Source: Rhea pennata (lineage: Eukaryota; Chordata; Aves; Rheiformes; Rheidae). Taken from it: a stretch of DNA of 64,000 bases. The position numbers and the translations under genes are program-made. The notes under the pieces are model-generated. The model did no database searches, had not been told where the DNA came from, and worked only from the letters and a program-made list of their open reading frames with translations. Numbering within the stretch: the first letter of the stretch is position 1; each line of letters opens with the position of its first letter. Location of the stretch: contig NC_084669.1 of the NCBI RefSeq assembly GCF_028389875.1, positions 35,626,731 through 35,690,730 of the forward strand, read 5' to 3'. Below, piece after piece: positions 36,601 through 48,255 of this stretch.

Positions 36601-39600
36601 ACAGTAAAACTGGCATACCTCTAGATGATGCTGTGTTTTCATTAAAATAAGCGTATTTTCACTTCTTAATTGATGGTTTTCTTCCTGAAGTTTAATTATA
36701 TTGTTTTTGGCTATTGCTAACTAGTGGAGGGGGAGGGGGAGAAGAAGGGGAAAAAAAAAGGAAGTATGATCACTTTTCTGTAGAAAAAATAAAAATATTA
36801 TGCAAAACCAAAATGTTCTCTTAGTCTCACAGTTTACTAAATAAAGGTTTTATTCTCTTTTTTTTTTTTTAAAAAAAAATCTGCTTTTAGAAATGGCAAT
36901 TTCTTACTACACAGCAGTATGTACATCTAAGATACTTCATTATATTATGTCTGATAAGGAAGTATATGCTTTCTTTTCATTGCTTCATTATGGATTAAAG
37001 ACCCTCAATCCCCTTTTGTCATCTTAAAAGCTTTTCTTTTTATTTGGATTCAAATGTATCTAGTTTTGCTCTTTTTGGACATCTTAATATATCATATACA
37101 GTAATTTACATAAGCAAAGCCCTCATAGATTAAAAAAGTACAGGAAAGGAAACATTATAGCTGAGCCCTGTAATATACACTGTGTTCTCAGGATTATAAG
37201 GCAGCTGATCAAAATACATGGACAGTTGGAGATGAAGACTTGCAAAAGAACCAGAAAACTTTGAGAATTAATATTCAAAAAGTTTTCCTCTATCTGGATA
37301 CATTAATAACCAGAGTAAGCTAGCTATCTCATCAACAGCTGAATTAGGACAATCCAATTAGGTACTACTCAAATAGCTTGTGTTAAAAGAAAAAAGTGAT
37401 CTCATAAAACTAAGTACAATAAAATCTAGTCTAGCGTCAAATATACATGAAAATCTGGGATATAAATATAAAAACAGAGTTAGACAAATCTAAAAACTGC
37501 ATATAAGCATACAGTAAATGAAGAAGTAAATACTCCTCGGTTAAAGCTGAGAACCAACAGAAATTGCTTGTTCAGCTGCCTTCCTCTCTGTGTAGTAGCT
37601 GGTGTTATCCATTATGGACTAGTCAACTGTACAAAACTGGACGGATGCCTGGTATTAAGAAAGCCTTCTTTTCTGTTTGAGTTGCCAATGAGAGATTGCG
37701 ATATTCTGCAGAATGCATTTACTAATGCTGCATGTTCCAAGGAAAGCTGACTTCAAATCGCTGCAACTACTGCACCTTTTCTTCAAACCAAATTAAAGGG
37801 TATCTGAACATACGCAGTATTTATGTAGATTAAAATAACTTAAATATTTTATAAAAACAGTGTTTGAGAGTAAATAATGTAGGTACTATACATTTCTAAT
37901 AAATGTAATTTATTGTAGATGTATTGTAAACAATACCTCTTCAATTAGTTTAGTGTTTGATTTCTCCAGCGAATCAACTCTTGCATGTAGACTGTTAACT
38001 GTGCTACTGAAAGAAAAAAAGAAAGAAATTATTATTCTAAATTATATTAAAATTTAGTCAAAGCTCAAAAGCTTTAATACCAAGTACAGCAATCAATGAT
38101 AAGTGGTAACAGGTTTGTGGGCATTGTTTGAGATTTTCCTGATATAAGAAAATTAGTCACCTTTGTTGAATATTTATATGCTTCTTCCCAACTCCCAATG
38201 TCATCCCTGTCACTTAGCCCATGGTTGGGTGTGATCTTACATTTCTCCCTCTATCCTCACATCTATAATGTATCCACACACTCAAGTTCTCTCAAAAGAG
38301 CTTGCAGCCTTCCTAGTTCTCCACCCCCATATAACAAAAACCTTTATCCAGATTCTCAGCCCTGTTCCATATGTCTGCTACATCACCCTTTCCTCCGAAA
38401 TCCATTTTCTTTGATAAAATCTTCTGCTTCTCCAGATTTTTTAATATTTATTCTCAGGCACCCTCTTTTTTGCTGCCTTTGGTTTTCACTTTTAAGACTG
38501 TTCAGTTTTATTCTCTTTTTTTGTATGTTTTTTTTTTAATCTTATTAAACAACATCCTTTGGCCAAACCTCCTCCACTACCTGACTGCCCTTTTTTCCTG
38601 TAAGCACATTCTTCTATGCTGACCTTTATGCACAGAAAAAACAATGTGTTCTGTAACAACATTTCCCTTTTCCCCTATTACTACTGTGGTGCCCTCAGGA
38701 AGTTAACAGTTCATTAAGAATGGCTAGGTATACGAGATTAATGCAGTTTATAATGTGTAGAGAGGAGCAGCTGATCTGAAATAAAAGAGTAAAATTGTTC
38801 AGCTGTTTGTTTGCAACGGTTCCATGCACAAACCAGAGTACAAGAACATACTGAATAAACACAGGCTCACAGAGATATGGATAGCTAATAGTACATTACA
38901 CAACCACCACTATTCTTGCTTGTGACAGCTCTTTTCTCCTCCTTAACTTATTTCCATTTGGCTCATATTTGATGTACTACTGTATAACTGATACTGTGTC
39001 CTGTTGGAGGTTTCCGTTCAGTGACTGGTACAATTCCAAATCAGAGTACCTGTACCACCACAGCAGCCATATAGTAATCAATAATCAAGATTATCAACAT
39101 TAAAAATGAAAAAAATACTTTGTTTCAAAACGGAACCAGGAAGATCAGCTATACCACAAATCCTACAGAAGCAGTTCTTGTATTTCTCTAACTATTTGCA
39201 TTATTCCCTCTCATACAATATCCTTCACTTACAATCACTATCACTTCAATTTGTACAGTAACAAACATGCTAGTGGACTAGGTTTACTCCACCCACCAAA
39301 GCAAGCAGGAAGCAGAAGGAAAAGGGCATCTCAGTACACTGACTTCTTTCATTTACAATAGCGTATTAGCAGCTAGCACTGCTTTCCTGAAGCTTATGTT
39401 TCTATGAGAATCGCAACCTACAACATGTAAATAGTTTCCAGCAACTGGTGAATCTATTTAGCTGTGGCCCTAACCATTAAAGCTACAAACTAAAATATTA
39501 TGAAAGATAAAGAAACAAAAATATGAATTCATCCAGAACATTCAGTAATACTTGCTCTAAACTTCTGAGTGGAATGCAGTTAAAATCATATTTCTGACAA

Positions 39601-42600
39601 TATATTCACAACTAGCTTGTTCCTGCAAAGCTCTGAATCTAAACTACATTTGACAGTTTTGGTCTGGTATTTTTCAGTCTAAATGTTCCAACTACTAAAA
39701 ATAAAAACATGAAAATTGAGATTTCCTCCCCCTCTCTCCAGAAAAGAGTGTATCCATTCCAACATTGCTGCATCCTCAAAGAATTTTCACCTGTTTCCCT
39801 GAAGTTCTTGCTCACAAAGTCATGGTATAAAAGGAAGCAGAGGTGTTTTACCCAGAAACCTGGACTGACGTGCGTACTTCAAAGTAATACTTACTTTAGT
39901 TGTCTGTTTAGTTCTTCAACATAATTTTTTTGGTCCAAAATTGCAGCAATCTGGACATTTCTAAAGCAAGAATATTACAAAATGAGCTTTAACAAATGAC
40001 ATTATCAATTATGTACTGAAAAAAGATATATCTATCATATACAACGTCCACATTAAATGTGTTTAAAAGGAAGCAACTTCATCTTGCTACTATGAAGTCA
40101 GTAACTTCTGCCACAGATAACAGAGAGACAAAATACCCAATGCTGTGATGACAAACATTTATTATACATAAAACATTAAGAATATTCAAAGTCTCAAAAT
40201 AAAAAGTACATTCATTTACCTTACTATAATTTTAGTTCTTTGAAGCACTAACTACCCACCCAATCTGAGGGCTTAAATGTTAGCAGGTTCTTTGGCTTTT
40301 TTCAGTTTTACTTTTTTTTTTTTTTTTTTTTTGATAGCTTCTTTGTATCTTTAGCAAGATGGCTTTACATAGCCATTTCGAAATCTCCAGTATTAGCCAC
40401 CAGGTAAAGGAAGTAGGTAACATTGCTTCTGCTTGCTATGGAGTACAAATATTCTGCCAGTAGACAGTAATACAAAACAATGTACTGCATAATCTTGCTC
40501 AAGACTGTGAGATGAACAAACTTCATCTCTTGGGAACCTGACTTATCTCTACAAAGAAGAGGACATCATCCAATAAATCATTTGTTAATAAACAAAATTC
40601 GAGGTATTTGGGGAGAACATACCTTTCTTTACCTCCAATCTCATCATCACTCTTTAAATACATAGAGAAATCAATCACCCCAACCTAGGAGAGAACAATT
40701 CATTCAAAACTTCATATCAGACAAGTAACTGCTGTTGTTATTCATGATTTTGTATTTACATAGTTACTAAAATCTCAGTTCTGCTAACTTTTCTCAGACT
40801 GATCCATTTTCGGCATATTTAATTGAAGCATAAAAATTGAACAGTGATATTTTAAAGATTCTTTAAAGAAAGGTACAGTCTCACATTCTAACTAAAAATT
40901 TTTACCTTTGAAACAAAACGAACAACATGCAACAAACTGAACTCCTTTCAGTACTAAGAAATGACGACTTGCATTTGACTGAGCTTAGTCAAGAACTTAC
41001 AGGAAGATTTGTATTGAATCATATAGGCTATAAATAACACTACTACGAATTCTGCTCCACCTTCTATTCACGAACCTCTACTAACACCCTTAACCTTGCT
41101 TGCTTTACTGAAACTGTTCCTTTTGGTCTCTAATAGCTTCTTCATAAATGTGTTTAAGTTTCTCTAATCTATCCATTTCCTTCTTGAGCTCCCTTGGCTT
41201 GTGTGTCTCTGTTGTTTCATTCCCCCCCCCCTTTTTTTTTTTTTTTTAAACTATTCTTTCCAAATCTTTTCTAAGAAATCTTTCTTCCAAAAGCTTTTAT
41301 ATATTATCTTCCATGTATGCATATACACATTTCTCCAGCAAACAGATTTTTTTCCAACACACTAAATCTATGTTCCTGGATGTGGTCCATCCATTTTCTA
41401 CTACCCTTCCGAAGTCTCCCTTTTTGCTCACTACAGCTTGATTCCTCTGGCTTCTTTAAGGAACATGCCTTAATTACACTACTTTTCACAGACAGAATTA
41501 CTGTAAAAACTAACCTGAACAGTCACTACTACCTTCTGAAAACAAGTTTTACTTTTGAACAAAGTTCAAAGTCAAAACAGTTTGCAAAGGAAGGAGAATT
41601 TTATTGAAACAAATCTTGTTTTGTATACTGAAAGCAGACACTCTCTCACAGCCCTCCCTCTCAAAGCAAGTTTTTGTAAAAAGCCTCTGCTAGAAGTTTT
41701 AGTCTCTCACAACTGTGGAAGTAACAAGAAGTACTGCACATAAAAATCTTACAGACCACATGTACATTTTTATTACCTGTACTGACTTACTTGTGAATCT
41801 AGGTCTTCCCCCTTCACACACAGGTTAGCATCTATCACATTTAACCCAACTAACAGCCCAACAATAACTGCTCCTTCTTCCTCCATCATTAGTGCATGGT
41901 ACTCATAAAATTCACTGTTAAATAAGAATTACATCAAACAGTTAATTTGTGGAACTTATTACATTTGCATGTAATAAATTAATAGAAAGTAACATCCAAA
42001 TCTGAATTGTTTCTCTAATTTTAGCCTTACTCCAATTATCTTAAAGATTAACTAGCTCTGTCCATATCTTGACTTCACCATGAATATTTAAAACTAGAAA
42101 GTAAACGGTCTGTCTCAGAGGCTATTAAGAACAAAGACACCAGCTTTGCCTCAAGAAAGCTGAGCAACAAGCTGCTGGAGGGCTGGGCAATTCGGGGGTA
42201 AGACTCATCTTGTCCTCCTCTTCTTTCCCCCACCACAAAAAACACTCTTCTCTATATATTTACTATTAGCCAGTCTTGGATAGTATACTCAGTTAGATGG
42301 ATGTTTGGCCAAACCAAGTCAGGTCATTCTTATGCTGTTAAGAAATGCTAGAATACACTGAAAAAAAATTAAAAAATTATTGAATTTTTTACTTCATGTG
42401 CAAAAAAGGTTCTGGACTTTAAATAAACCAGGTAAGAGATTAAATACGTACGGGTTATGGGACTGAGATGAAGACGACAGGTCCTTTTTCCATTTTTGCT
42501 TCAACTACCCCACCACAAAGAAGTTACACAGAGCATAACATTCTGTGAGGCTGAGTAAGCTAGAGCAAAGACAGTTTTGGGATAGTGAAAGGAGAGGAAA

Positions 42601-45600
42601 TTTCAAGGCACTAGTTCTCCATGCAATGGTTGCTTGGGAGTAAACTATGCATATGGTAGGGGTGAATTCTTCACCTCTCCAGAGGTTCCTAGTCACCGTT
42701 CTGCACGGCCAAGGAATTAAAAGGAAGCATTTCTCCACCACCCTTCACCTATGAAAGAAGGGTCAGGCGTGTTGCAGAAGGGCTCTCTACCATGATGCGG
42801 TTTCCCTCAGAACATCATCTCTTCACCTATCAGCTGTTCCTCAGTCTTGACGAGCCAGCAGCGTTTGGTCCCTCTGCCCTGAGCACTGGAGAAAATCAGC
42901 CCACAGGCCAAAAACTGGATCTTGCTACACTATGGATACATTAAAAAGTAGCAAATAGAATATAGTAACATTTGTTCAGGAGACCATCCCTCTAAAATAA
43001 AACTCTAAACAAAAATCTGCTTAATTGTTTACCTGAGAAGATCTCTCTGAATGATTAAGCAGCGAAGATAGTCAGCCATTTTCTTTTGCATTAGTGCTAA
43101 CCGTAACCAGGCACGGGCACGGCCCAGGGGTGTTCTGAAAAGGGGAGACGGAAAAGATTAACAGTCCAAAACCAACAATATATTAATTTACTGTCTTAAT
43201 CACCTTTATCAGTCTATTAATCAAGCAATTGAGATTTCTAAAAAGTTATTTTAAGCTATTAATTAACTACAGTCAGTGAAGATGTAATTCTAGGCTACAA
43301 TTCAAAACTTTCAGATTTTTTTTTTTTAAGAAAGAAAAAAGGGGGGGGGGGGCGCTGAGCTTGGGAGCAGACCCCAGAAAGAACTGGTGGAGAGAAAGTG
43401 CATGACCCTGTCAGCAAAATTAACTGCTTTGCCTGGACAGTAAGAACATTTAACTTTGTATGCACTGTTGATGTAAATGTACTTTGTTTTCACACAACGT
43501 ATTGTTAGCAGCATGAAAAAAAATCTTTAGCGTGGTGCTTTTACCCTACAAACATGCTCTTAACCTGACAGTGCCCATAAAGCTGATCTTCAGCATCTAG
43601 CCGAAGTAAAGCGTCTACAACAATTCAGACTGCCTTCTCCATTACAGTCTTCAGAGGAACTATGAGAAAAGTAACCAAAATGTCTTACTTGGAAAGCTTG
43701 TCCACCCACTTCACTTCTCTGGGTCCACACATACTGAATTGTAGCTTTAATTCATATCTCTTTACAAATTCAGTGATATCTTAGAAAGACACTTCAAGAA
43801 GGATGAGAACATATTGAACTGGCTAACATTAATATCCAACAATTTAAACTCAAATATTTACAGCCTCCTCTTCTAGGGCTTGTACGTTCAAAGTGTAGCA
43901 AGCACATAAATACAAAAGAAACATTTTATATCAAGACAGGAAGAGTGATACTTTGCTAATAGTCTTATTTCAGCCAGCCTAACACAAGAGTAGGTAATAA
44001 TTTATGTACCTTTGCACTTCAGACAAAGTCTAAAGCAGTAAATAAATAATCTTCTACACTGTCATAACTGATCACAATGTAACCAAACCCTTCTGGAATT
44101 TAATGTACAGTCAATTATAACGCTAAATACAAAAGCGGAGTGCAGAGGGATGTAAGGAGATTGCAGTCTACAGCAGAAATTTACATTTGAGAAGGATCCT
44201 ACACTGCAGAATCCTACCACAAGCATCTGAAGAGCTGCCCAATTCTTTCACTATTATACCTTTTGTTTTTATACAGCCTTAGCTGACTGGACTCGCATGT
44301 TTACCACAGTTCTAGACTCCGAGGTGCTCCTTACATAACCCATTCCTTTATACAGCATCCAAAGTTCAGAAAACTATTCTCCCACAGATATAAGAAAACC
44401 AAGCATCTTACTTTTTTTTACCTGTTTTCTGTAAATCACATCGCCTATACTTTCCCCCAATACTGTACATTAGCTATTCAAAGGCTTCATTACTGTGAAA
44501 TTAAATTCATAGAAAGCTGTAGATTCCGAACAGCGCTCTATGTTTTCTTGCTATATTTTACCATTACAACTTACTTGAGGCCAGGCAAATCTCTGACACT
44601 TGCACCTATTTCCTCAGCTTCTGGATATAACTTCTCCACAAGTTCCAGAGGACCCCAGATAGTTTTATTGTAACTTAGAAATGATTTTCTTACTGGCAAA
44701 AGGAAATACAGTATCTGAGTTAAATTAAGTTCCTGGAGCAGCTTCCTTCAAAATAGGCAGTCAATTCATCATTGTCAGAAGTTATCTTAGAAATTACTTT
44801 GCCATGACCATAAAACTGCTGCTGTTAGAACACAATACAAGAAGTGTGACAAACTCAAAACGTAAGTTACATACGTGCAGTTCTTGTAACCCCTGGATTA
44901 TTTAAAATAACAAATGGTTTACAAAAGTTGGCAAATGTACGTTGTAAAGTACTAAAAATTATGATATTGATTATAAAAGTTGACATTTTCATATTTTATT
45001 TACTTTTTAAAGCCATATAAGGCACTATGATTTTATCTCATACAAGAAAGAACAAAGGAAAAACGTTGTAAGAAGGAAAAACATTAAGTACGATATGAGA
45101 ACCATGCAGCTAGAACAGTCATCACACCTTTAAGGCCATGCTTCAGGCAGTGTTCCATGACAACAAAGAACTGCTGCAAAGGAGGGTAGTCAGAATCCAG
45201 AGTACGACCAAAGCTCAAAGCTGACTCAATGAGTCCTTTGATACTCAATTTAGCCATGTTTAGTAAATTTGCTCTTTCCACGGCTGTAGGGTCTTTTACA
45301 GCTAGAAGAAAAGAAAAATAGTTATGGTTCAAGTTTTAGAAGACAAACAGAATAATAAAACGATTCATAGCCACCTTGTTCAAATAAAAACTATTTTATC
45401 TTAATGTAGATGAACTCAAAGGAATAATTGAGTAAATGCTACAAAGATCTATGTTACAGAACAACAGAACACTCCAGAGCAAACACTCTTACAGTTCTTA
45501 CACTGTTTTAATAGATAAGTGAACAAATGAGGCTGGTAATGTTAGTTCTTAATGTTAGTTCATATTTTTAGTGGTCAGTAACTGAGAATTAACTTAAAAT

Positions 45601-47968
45601 CGGCATCAATGCTATGCTCAAAAGCTCAGCTGCATAACAGGAATCAGCACCATTACCACGACATCAAAGCTGCATTCATACTTATCACATCGTACTTCTC
45701 TTTTATATATAATCAGTTTCTACAGTGATCCTAATTTCACCGTGACATAAACGCGTATTCCCTTTTTATGTTGTAAATAGTCTCAATGAGAAAAACTGGA
45801 GTAGGTCCAGGAAAACAGCACACATGCACTTTTTTTTTCTTTCTTGTTTTAAGAACTGAGATTTAAGGTCTTCATATAATTACAAAATATTTTCTACGCA
45901 GGGAAGTTTAAGAATACCAAAAGGCGTTGCTTTGAAAGTTCCACTTAAACACACTTCTAGTAAGTTTACAAAATGCTACAATAAAAGATCTAGATACGTA
46001 GATCTGATCAGTAAAACTCCAGATTTTTTAAAGCTTTCTAATCTGACAAGATGGACAGGGTTCCTCTTCTTAGAGCTCCAACTACTGAACCCAAAGCGTT
46101 CAAGAGGTTAACAGTTTACTTTCATTTTTTAATAAAGCTTTTTAATTCAAGGCATCCTCTAGTTTGCCAAGCTGAAACAGAAACAAAGCAACCTTCTGTT
46201 TATTCATCAAAGCAACCTGGAAAGAAGCAGAGAAAGTTAAGATTTACTGTTTTCCGCTATTGCGGTTAAAACAAAACAGATGAAGTGCAAATAAGTAAGT
46301 GAAGAATACATTTTTTTTTTTAATGCACTGAGCCACAGATGTCAAAACATGTGCACATGTGCAAAACATATTTGTGTTTGAGGAAAACTGTGAGTCCCTT
46401 CCTCTACAAATTCAAGCATGGGCATATGCCTTAATCTTGGACATCTGGAAGCACAAAGAGCCTGGAATATTGTGTATACATTAAAGAAAAAAAAACAACA
46501 AAACAAACAAAAAAAAAAAAAAAAAAAAAAACAAACAATCACTGTAACAGATAGTCTTATCCTGAATATATTCCCCAAACAGCAAAAAAAAGAAATTTGT
46601 CTGATTTCTTGCATATCAAAGCTTTAGGTATTTGGGTATCAGGTATTAGAAATCCAGACTTTTTTTATAATTTTCTAACCACCTGTCAAATATCAAATTA
46701 CTACATTACCTAATCTATCTTAGTTTTCTAGGAAAAAAAAAATACTATGATGATGTATCCAAGACAGCCTTAAAATTTAATTTTATTTTCTCACAATTTA
46801 CCAGTACTTCAGCAGAAAACATTAAAAAGTGTCAGACGATGAGGAGACAACTAGAGAGAGTGCTTTGGCAAATGTTTACCCAGTCAGCTGTCACAATCCC
46901 CCAACCTATTCCCTGACCTCCTTCCTCGCTCACACAGAGGGAACCGAATCACCCCTAAAAAACACAGCCTCAGTAGCCCCTTTCTGGAACAGAGAAGGCT
47001 TGCAGAAAGAGTATTTCTATTAGTAAAGTTCACATTGGCTTCCCTTTTTATTAGGTTTGGTAGCAACAGTACTCAGCTCAAACTTCGTCACAGTTAAAGT
47101 CCTGTTTGGTTCAGATTTCAGGTGGGATTGCTCTCCTTCACTATATATCCACAGTCTATTTCCCCAAAGGCATCTTACAAATTCCTTTCACTTTGAGTAA
47201 CCTAGCTTTGACTTTTGGGATTGATCCTCCCAAAGACACAGTTCCACATCAGCCATGCTTTTGGCTGGCAGCTCTCTCGCCTGGTCTTTGCAAGCCAGAA
47301 CTGCGCTTCAGGTCCACCGCAAAATGCAATATAGCTGCACTGAGCTCTGCCTGCTTCTTTAAGAAAAATAAAAAAATAAAAAAAAAAAACCCACGAGGTT
47401 TAGGATTTTACAGGCGTGTTTTCTAGAACTGCTGCTCAAGAATCTGAGGGGGGTAGGCTCAGGCAGCAAAATGGACCGGGAACAGCTCTTCTCACCCAAA
47501 ATAATAGCAGCTGATGAGACTATTCGTAGGTAACAGTGATTCCAGGAACCTTGCCAGAGTCAGACTGGCAGGGCTCGACCTAAGAGATATTCTTCTTCCA
47601 GCCTAGATAAGCAACCCAAAACTCATCATTTAAAATAATAATAAAAAGAAAAATAAGCAAGCAAGAGGGGGAAATGCGCAGTCACCGTATCTGCAGACCG
47701 TAGCGAGGTTTCTTTACGCCGCCCTGCCGGCACCGCCTCACTGAGGGAAAACCCGCCGCCGCCGCTCTAACGGTCGCGCCCCGCCGTGACGCAGCCGCCC
47801 GCAGCCCCCAGCCCGCGGCCCCCAACCGCCGCCGCGCCGCTCGCCGCCGTCGGTCGCGGCGGGGCTCTGCCTGCGGCGGGGCCGCGGCTCGGGCGGCCCC
47901 CGCTCCGCTGGCCCCTTCCCCCGCGGCGCGGCGCGGCGCGGCGCGGCCCCCCGGCCCCGCTTACCCAT
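24552..47968 (-). CDS. RUFY2: RUFY2, RUN and FYVE domain-containing protein 2 (complete)
   Basis: Eighteen coding exons join in phase to 1821 nt, 606 aa plus TAA, the same length as the 606-aa human form. Domains: RUN at about residues 40-170 ([40 protein letters not shown]), long heptad-rich coiled coil about 200-530, FYVE zinc finger about 540-600. The FYVE finger shows WLKD, the basic RKHHCRNCG patch and the paired Cys ligands (CKLC, HHCRNC, CNAC, CDSC). Family knowledge: RUFY proteins are endosomal effectors; FYVE binds PI3P, RUN binds small GTPases. Start: the 4-nt ATGG exon plus CT of exon 2 gives [12 protein letters not shown], matching MATKDPT in human. Head-to-tail downstream of DNA2. 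Confidence 0.97.
25381..25458 (-). CDS. RUFY2: RUFY2 exon 17, FYVE N-terminal half
   Basis: Encodes [26 protein letters not shown]: the WxxD motif and first CxxC. Phase 0 both ends. Confidence 0.97.
25600..25648 (-). CDS. RUFY2: RUFY2 exon 16
   Basis: 49 nt encoding [16 protein letters not shown]. Donor CAG|GTTGGT is non-optimal at +3 to +5. Coiled-coil end. Confidence 0.93.
26723..26817 (-). CDS. RUFY2: RUFY2 exon 15
   Basis: Encodes [20 protein letters not shown] to ASKLSE, coiled coil. Donor GTAATT. Confidence 0.95.
27428..27557 (-). CDS. RUFY2: RUFY2 exon 14
   Basis: Encodes [20 protein letters not shown] to IINLKK, coiled coil. Donor GTAAAT. Confidence 0.95.
29383..29502 (-). CDS. RUFY2: RUFY2 exon 13
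   Basis: Encodes [20 protein letters not shown] to FSQKEKQL. Less conserved than its neighbours, but borders (ACCAG / GTAAGT) and phases fit. Confidence 0.94.
29965..29996. repeat. 16-bp tandem duplication
   Basis: AGCACTGCAATCAAAC occurs twice head to tail. Confidence 0.95.
32189..32239. repeat. 26-bp-period tandem duplication
   Basis: Two copies of a 25-nt unit beginning ATAAGAAAACTAGCATC, separated by one base. The copies are identical, so the duplication is probably recent or slippage-maintained. Confidence 0.95.
33411..33508 (-). CDS. RUFY2: RUFY2 exon 12
   Basis: Encodes [20 protein letters not shown] to KQLEQ. Acceptor ATACAG, donor GTACAG. Confidence 0.95.
35042..35209 (-). CDS. 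RUFY2: RUFY2 exon 11
   Basis: 168 nt, phase 0 both ends: [20 protein letters not shown] to MYQKLQ. Coiled coil nearly identical to human. Confidence 0.97.
35835..35951 (-). CDS. RUFY2: RUFY2 exon 10
   Basis: Encodes [20 protein letters not shown] to ESQLRQ. Donor GTGAGT. Confidence 0.96.
36373..36404. repeat. (AAAG)n microsatellite
   Basis: About seven to eight AAAG units. Confidence 0.9.
36619..36720 (-). CDS. RUFY2: RUFY2 exon 9
   Basis: Encodes [20 protein letters not shown] to KTQHHLE. Donor GTATGC, phase 0. Confidence 0.96.
37937..38006 (-). CDS. RUFY2: RUFY2 exon 8
   Basis: Encodes [23 protein letters not shown]. Acceptor TTTCAG, donor GTATTG. Confidence 0.95.
39895..39960 (-). CDS. 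RUFY2: RUFY2 exon 7
   Basis: Encodes [21 protein letters not shown]. Start of the coiled coil. Donor GTAAGT. Confidence 0.95.
40312..40332. repeat. T21 homopolymer
   Basis: Uninterrupted T run in RUFY2 intron 6-7 region. Confidence 0.85.
40623..40684 (-). CDS. RUFY2: RUFY2 exon 6
   Basis: 62 nt encoding [20 protein letters not shown]. Residue order as in human [20 protein letters not shown]. Confidence 0.95.
41791..41914 (-). CDS. RUFY2: RUFY2 exon 5, RUN domain end
   Basis: Encodes [20 protein letters not shown] to GEDLDSQ. Acceptor TAACAG, donor GTAAGT. Confidence 0.96.
43033..43134 (-). CDS. RUFY2: RUFY2 exon 4, RUN domain
   Basis: Encodes [20 protein letters not shown] to [16 protein letters not shown] is a RUN-domain core block. 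Confidence 0.97.
44575..44692 (-). CDS. RUFY2: RUFY2 exon 3, RUN domain
   Basis: Encodes [20 protein letters not shown] to VRDLPGL. Acceptor TGCCAG, donor GTAAGT. Confidence 0.97.
45128..45301 (-). CDS. RUFY2: RUFY2 exon 2, N-terminus
   Basis: Encodes [20 protein letters not shown] to KHGLK; the first two bases complete Ala2. Acceptor TTCTAG, donor GTGTGA. Confidence 0.97.
46486..46531. repeat. A-rich homopolymer tract
   Basis: Interrupted then pure A run (A23 at 46509-46531). Confidence 0.85.
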
Positions 47969-48255
47969 GGCTGGAGCGCGGGAGGCGGCGGCGGCGCGGC
48001 CGCTCCCTGCGCGCCGCGCGGCTCCTCCCCGCTGCAGCGGCGCCGGCCCGGCCCCCCGCGCCCCACGGCGCCCCCGGCGGCGGGAGGACAGGCGGCGGCG
48101 GCGGCGGCAGGGGGGGCCGGGGGTGGGCAGGCCTCGCACAGTTTAGGGCGTGTTGAGGGTTCCCCCCCGCGCACACACACGCTGTTTTTCCACGCGTGTT
48201 GTTCCACGCTTCCCACGGCCTTGACCGCCGTCCTTCCCTGAAAACGCTGCTGGAG
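47700..48255. promoter_or_regulatory. RUFY2: CpG island, RUFY2 promoter and 5' UTR
   Basis: About 550 bp of very high GC/CpG content spanning the RUFY2 start codon, with a tandem GCGCG run at 47932-47946. No TATA box is evident upstream. Long open frames on both strands here are compositional. The 5' UTR extends upstream (to higher coordinates) from 47969; the start site is not determined. Confidence 0.85.
47965..47968 (-). CDS. RUFY2: RUFY2 exon 1, coding part (ATGG)
   Basis: Start codon ATG (47968-47966) plus one base before donor GTAAGC. The context CAGCCATGG is a strong Kozak sequence. The rest of the exon is 5' UTR in the CpG island. Fits exon 2 in phase. Confidence 0.88.

Larger units (their letters stand above)
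33509..37936. other. RUFY2 introns 8-11
   Basis: Introns of 1533, 625, 667 and 1216 bp. An AAAG microsatellite lies at 36373-36404. Nothing else supported. Confidence 0.8.
38007..43032. other. RUFY2 introns 4-7
   Basis: Introns of 1888, 662, 1106 and 1118 bp. Homopolymer runs at 40312-40332 (T) and 41222-41247 (C then T). No coding evidence outside the listed exons. Confidence 0.8.
43135..47964. other. RUFY2 introns 1-3
   Basis: Introns of 1440, 435 and 2663 bp. G12 run at 43341-43352 and A-rich run at 46486-46531. No additional exon recognised. Confidence 0.8.
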
